Positions 5,691 through 7,172 of a stretch of 7,172 nt of DNA are shown here, piece by piece. The position numbers and the translations under genes are program-made. The DNA lies in the NCBI GenBank assembly GCA_947165405.1, contig CAMVAG010000114.1, positions 1 through 7,172 of the forward strand, in the 5' to 3' direction. This DNA comes from an uncultured Selenomonadales bacterium. Lineage in GTDB: Bacteria; Bacillota; Negativicutes; Selenomonadales; Selenomonadaceae. Numbering within the stretch: the stretch's first letter is position 1; each line of letters begins with the position of its first letter. The notes beneath the pieces are model-generated. The model was not told where the DNA came from and did no database searches. It was given only the letters and a program-made list of their open reading frames with translations.

Positions 5691-6095
5691 CCTCAGCGTG
5701 TGCCAAGCAAGCGTTGCGCATTTAACACGGGCGGGCATTGTCGAAATATTTTTCAGAGCCGCCGCCTCGTCCAATGCCTCAAGCTCGGTGTCGTCGGTGA
5801 CTTCGCCTTGAATCATCTTGATAAAAAGTTCGGCAAGGTGCCGCGCCTCGTCGACGGTCTTGCCGCGCATGAGTTCAATCATCATATCGGTCGAGGCTTG
5901 AGAAATGGCGCAACCCGTTCCGTTAAACGCCGCATCTTTTATCACGCCGTCGGAAACTTCCAATTCCAAAATTATTTCGTCGCCGCAACTGGGATTATGT
6001 CCGCGCTCTTTAATCGTCGCGTGTTCGAGTTGCCTGCGATTTTCTTTGGCTTGGCTGTGTTCGGCGATAAGTTCCGTGTAAATATTTTCAAGCAA
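5667..6095 (-). CDS. sufU: SufU, Fe-S cluster assembly sulfur acceptor/scaffold
   Basis: SufU-type member of the IscU/NifU-N family, 142 aa. In Bacillota SufU is a zinc-binding sulfurtransferase that accepts persulfide sulfur from SufS and passes it to the SUF assembly machinery. Ligand motifs are complete: NPSCGD with Cys37 and Asp39, GTGCAISQAS with Cys62, and RVKCATLAW with Cys126. The roughly 20-residue segment between Cys62 and Cys126 typical of SufU over IscU (GKTVDEARHLAELF...) is present, and there is no IscU LPPVK motif. The start is TTG at 6095 (MLENIYTELI...), with AGGGGG upstream, overlapping the end of sufS by 8 nt. The final residues CVIRNA and the TAA stop come from palindromic element 2, so the natural C-terminus has been replaced or shortened by a few residues, beyond the last ligand and probably without harm. 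Confidence 0.93.
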   Translation of the reverse strand: MLENIYTELIAEHSQAKENRRQLEHATIKERGHNPSCGDEIILELEVSDGVIKDAAFNGTGCAISQASTDMMIELMRGKTVDEARHLAELFIKMIQGEVTDDTELEALDEAAALKNISTMPARVKCATLAWHTLRQCVIRNA

Positions 6096-7172
6096 GGTGC
6101 ATTGTCCCCCTGACTTTTTGAATTGCCTCGATTAAGCGTTCAACGTCTTGCCGCGTGTTGTAGAAATAAAAACTTGCCCGGCACGTCGAATTTTGTCCGA
6201 GATATTTTATAAGCGGCTGGGCGCAATGATGCCCGGCACGAATCGCCACGCCTTGAGCGTCAAGAATCGTCGCAACGTCATGAGGGTGAACGTCTTTTAT
6301 GTTGAAAGAAATGATTCCGATTTTGTTTTCCGCCTCGCAGCCGTAGATCTCGACGTAAGGAATTTTTTTCAGCTCGGCAAGCGCGTAAGTTGTCAAATCT
6401 TTTTCAATGCGTTCAATCGTATCGAAGCCGACACGTTGAATATAATTAATCGCCGCCGACAAGCCCGCCGCTCCTCCGACGTTTTGAGTGCCCGCCTCGA
6501 ATTTCTGCGGCAGTTCGGCAAAGGTCGTCGTTTGCTCTTCGACGTATTCGATCATGTCGCCGCCGCTCAAAAACGGTGGCATTTCCTCCAAAATTTTTTT
6601 CTTGCCGTAAAGAACTCCGATTCCCATCGGCGATAACATTTTGTGACCCGAAAAAGCCAAAAAGTCCGCGTCGAGGTCTTGCACGTCAACGGGGATGTGC
6701 GGCACCGATTGCGCTCCGTCGACGACGATAACCGCTCCGACTTCGTGAGCTTTTGCCGCCAAAGTTTTTATGTCGTTGACGAGACCGAGCACGTTTGAAA
6801 TTTGTGTGACTGCCAAAATTTTCGTGCGCCGCGTGAGTTTCTTGTCAATGTCTTCCGCCGATAAATTTCCGTCCGCCGCAAGATAAATGTAATTCAACTT
6901 CGCGCCCGTCGCCTGCGCCACTCTTTGCCAAGGAACGAGGTTTGAATGGTGTTCGGCTATCGTGATTAAAATTTCGTCGCCGCCGCGCAGATTGTTCAAG
7001 CCGTAACTGTAAGCGATAAGGTTAAGCGATTCGGTTGCGTTCTTCGTGAAAATAATTTCTTGCATCGACTTTGCGTTGAGGAATTCGGCAACCTTGCGCC
7101 TCGCCTCGTCGTAAACTTTTGTCGCCTTGACGCTCAATTCGTAAACGCCGCGATGAGGATTGGCATTGCAAC
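6088..7172 (-). CDS. sufS: SufS cysteine desulfurase, 5' end cut by window edge
   Basis: PLP-dependent group II cysteine desulfurase that removes sulfur from L-cysteine as an enzyme-bound persulfide and hands it to SufU. The reading frame is open to the right edge; the first visible residues NANPHRGVYELS match the conserved N-terminal NxxVHRG..LS region, so roughly 40-50 residues are missing. No start codon is visible: the TTG at 7137 is internal (a Leu in that motif). 360 residues are seen. The PLP lysine lies in FSGHKMLSPMGIGVLYGKK (AAA at 6642-6640), with the upstream VVDGAQSVPH and DxDF motifs. The catalytic Cys is in IRAGHHCAQP, the short-loop form of the SufS/CsdA branch rather than IscS/NifS. 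It ends as ...VRGTMHLA, overlapping the sufU start. Other suf genes may lie upstream outside the window. Confidence 0.95.
   Translation of the reverse strand, partial: CNANPHRGVYELSVKATKVYDEARRKVAEFLNAKSMQEIIFTKNATESLNLIAYSYGLNNLRGGDEILITIAEHHSNLVPWQRVAQATGAKLNYIYLAADGNLSAEDIDKKLTRRTKILAVTQISNVLGLVNDIKTLAAKAHEVGAVIVVDGAQSVPHIPVDVQDLDADFLAFSGHKMLSPMGIGVLYGKKKILEEMPPFLSGGDMIEYVEEQTTTFAELPQKFEAGTQNVGGAAGLSAAINYIQRVGFDTIERIEKDLTTYALAELKKIPYVEIYGCEAENKIGIISFNIKDVHPHDVATILDAQGVAIRAGHHCAQPLIKYLGQNSTCRASFYFYNTRQDVERLIEAIQKVRGTMHLA

Noticed and set aside
4641..6113. 490-codon open frame on the plus strand
   Set aside because: It is antisense to prfA and sufU, crosses both genes and the palindrome, and its length follows from the codon bias of the real genes. 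No recognisable motif.
7135..7137. TTG at 7137 as the start of the cysteine desulfurase
   Set aside because: The same frame continues upstream to the window edge with conserved residues NANPHRGVYE, so this codon is internal and the gene is truncated by the window.

Overview
The window reads as one bacterial minus-strand gene cluster followed by the start of a second transcription unit; every credible gene is on the minus strand. The SufS + SufU pair (U-type scaffold/sulfur acceptor), the Shine-Dalgarno sites and several TTG/GTG starts point to a Bacillota-type organism. A Negativicutes/Selenomonad relative is my guess from codon style and gene content, not something I can show. Base composition is mixed: GC-rich codons (GCC, GAC, CGC) alternate with many A-tract/T-tract junctions.

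Layout in transcription order, right to left: sufS (5' end beyond the window), sufU, a heptad-repeat palindrome, prfA, hemW, a putative secreted HExxH metalloprotease, a yigZ/IMPACT-family gene, a doubtful 72-codon ORF, then two tandem hairpin terminators. A fresh sigma70-type promoter follows and drives a phosphomannomutase/phosphoglucomutase gene whose 3' end lies beyond position 1. Junctions from sufS to yigZ are overlaps or a few bases (8-nt overlap sufS/sufU, ATGA overlap prfA/hemW, a very short hemW-protease junction, 14-nt overlap protease/yigZ). The one exception is the 72-nt sufU-prfA gap, which holds the palindrome. This looks like one operon.

Functionally, SufS and SufU mobilise sulfur for Fe-S clusters and HemW carries a radical-SAM 4Fe-4S cluster, so the operon links Fe-S assembly, an Fe-S client and translation termination (RF1). 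The protease and YigZ have no obvious pathway link.

The most unusual content is a pair of small palindromic elements (82 and 77 bp) built from 7-bp repeats of the form AATKNGN, both with CAAT...ATTG ends. One sits in frame inside hemW and adds about 27 residues to a radical-SAM enzyme without breaking it. The other supplies the last residues and the stop codon of sufU and ends just before the prfA ribosome-binding site. The non-coding stretch 1293-1565 holds the two terminators, the promoter and otherwise AT-rich sequence in which I see nothing else.
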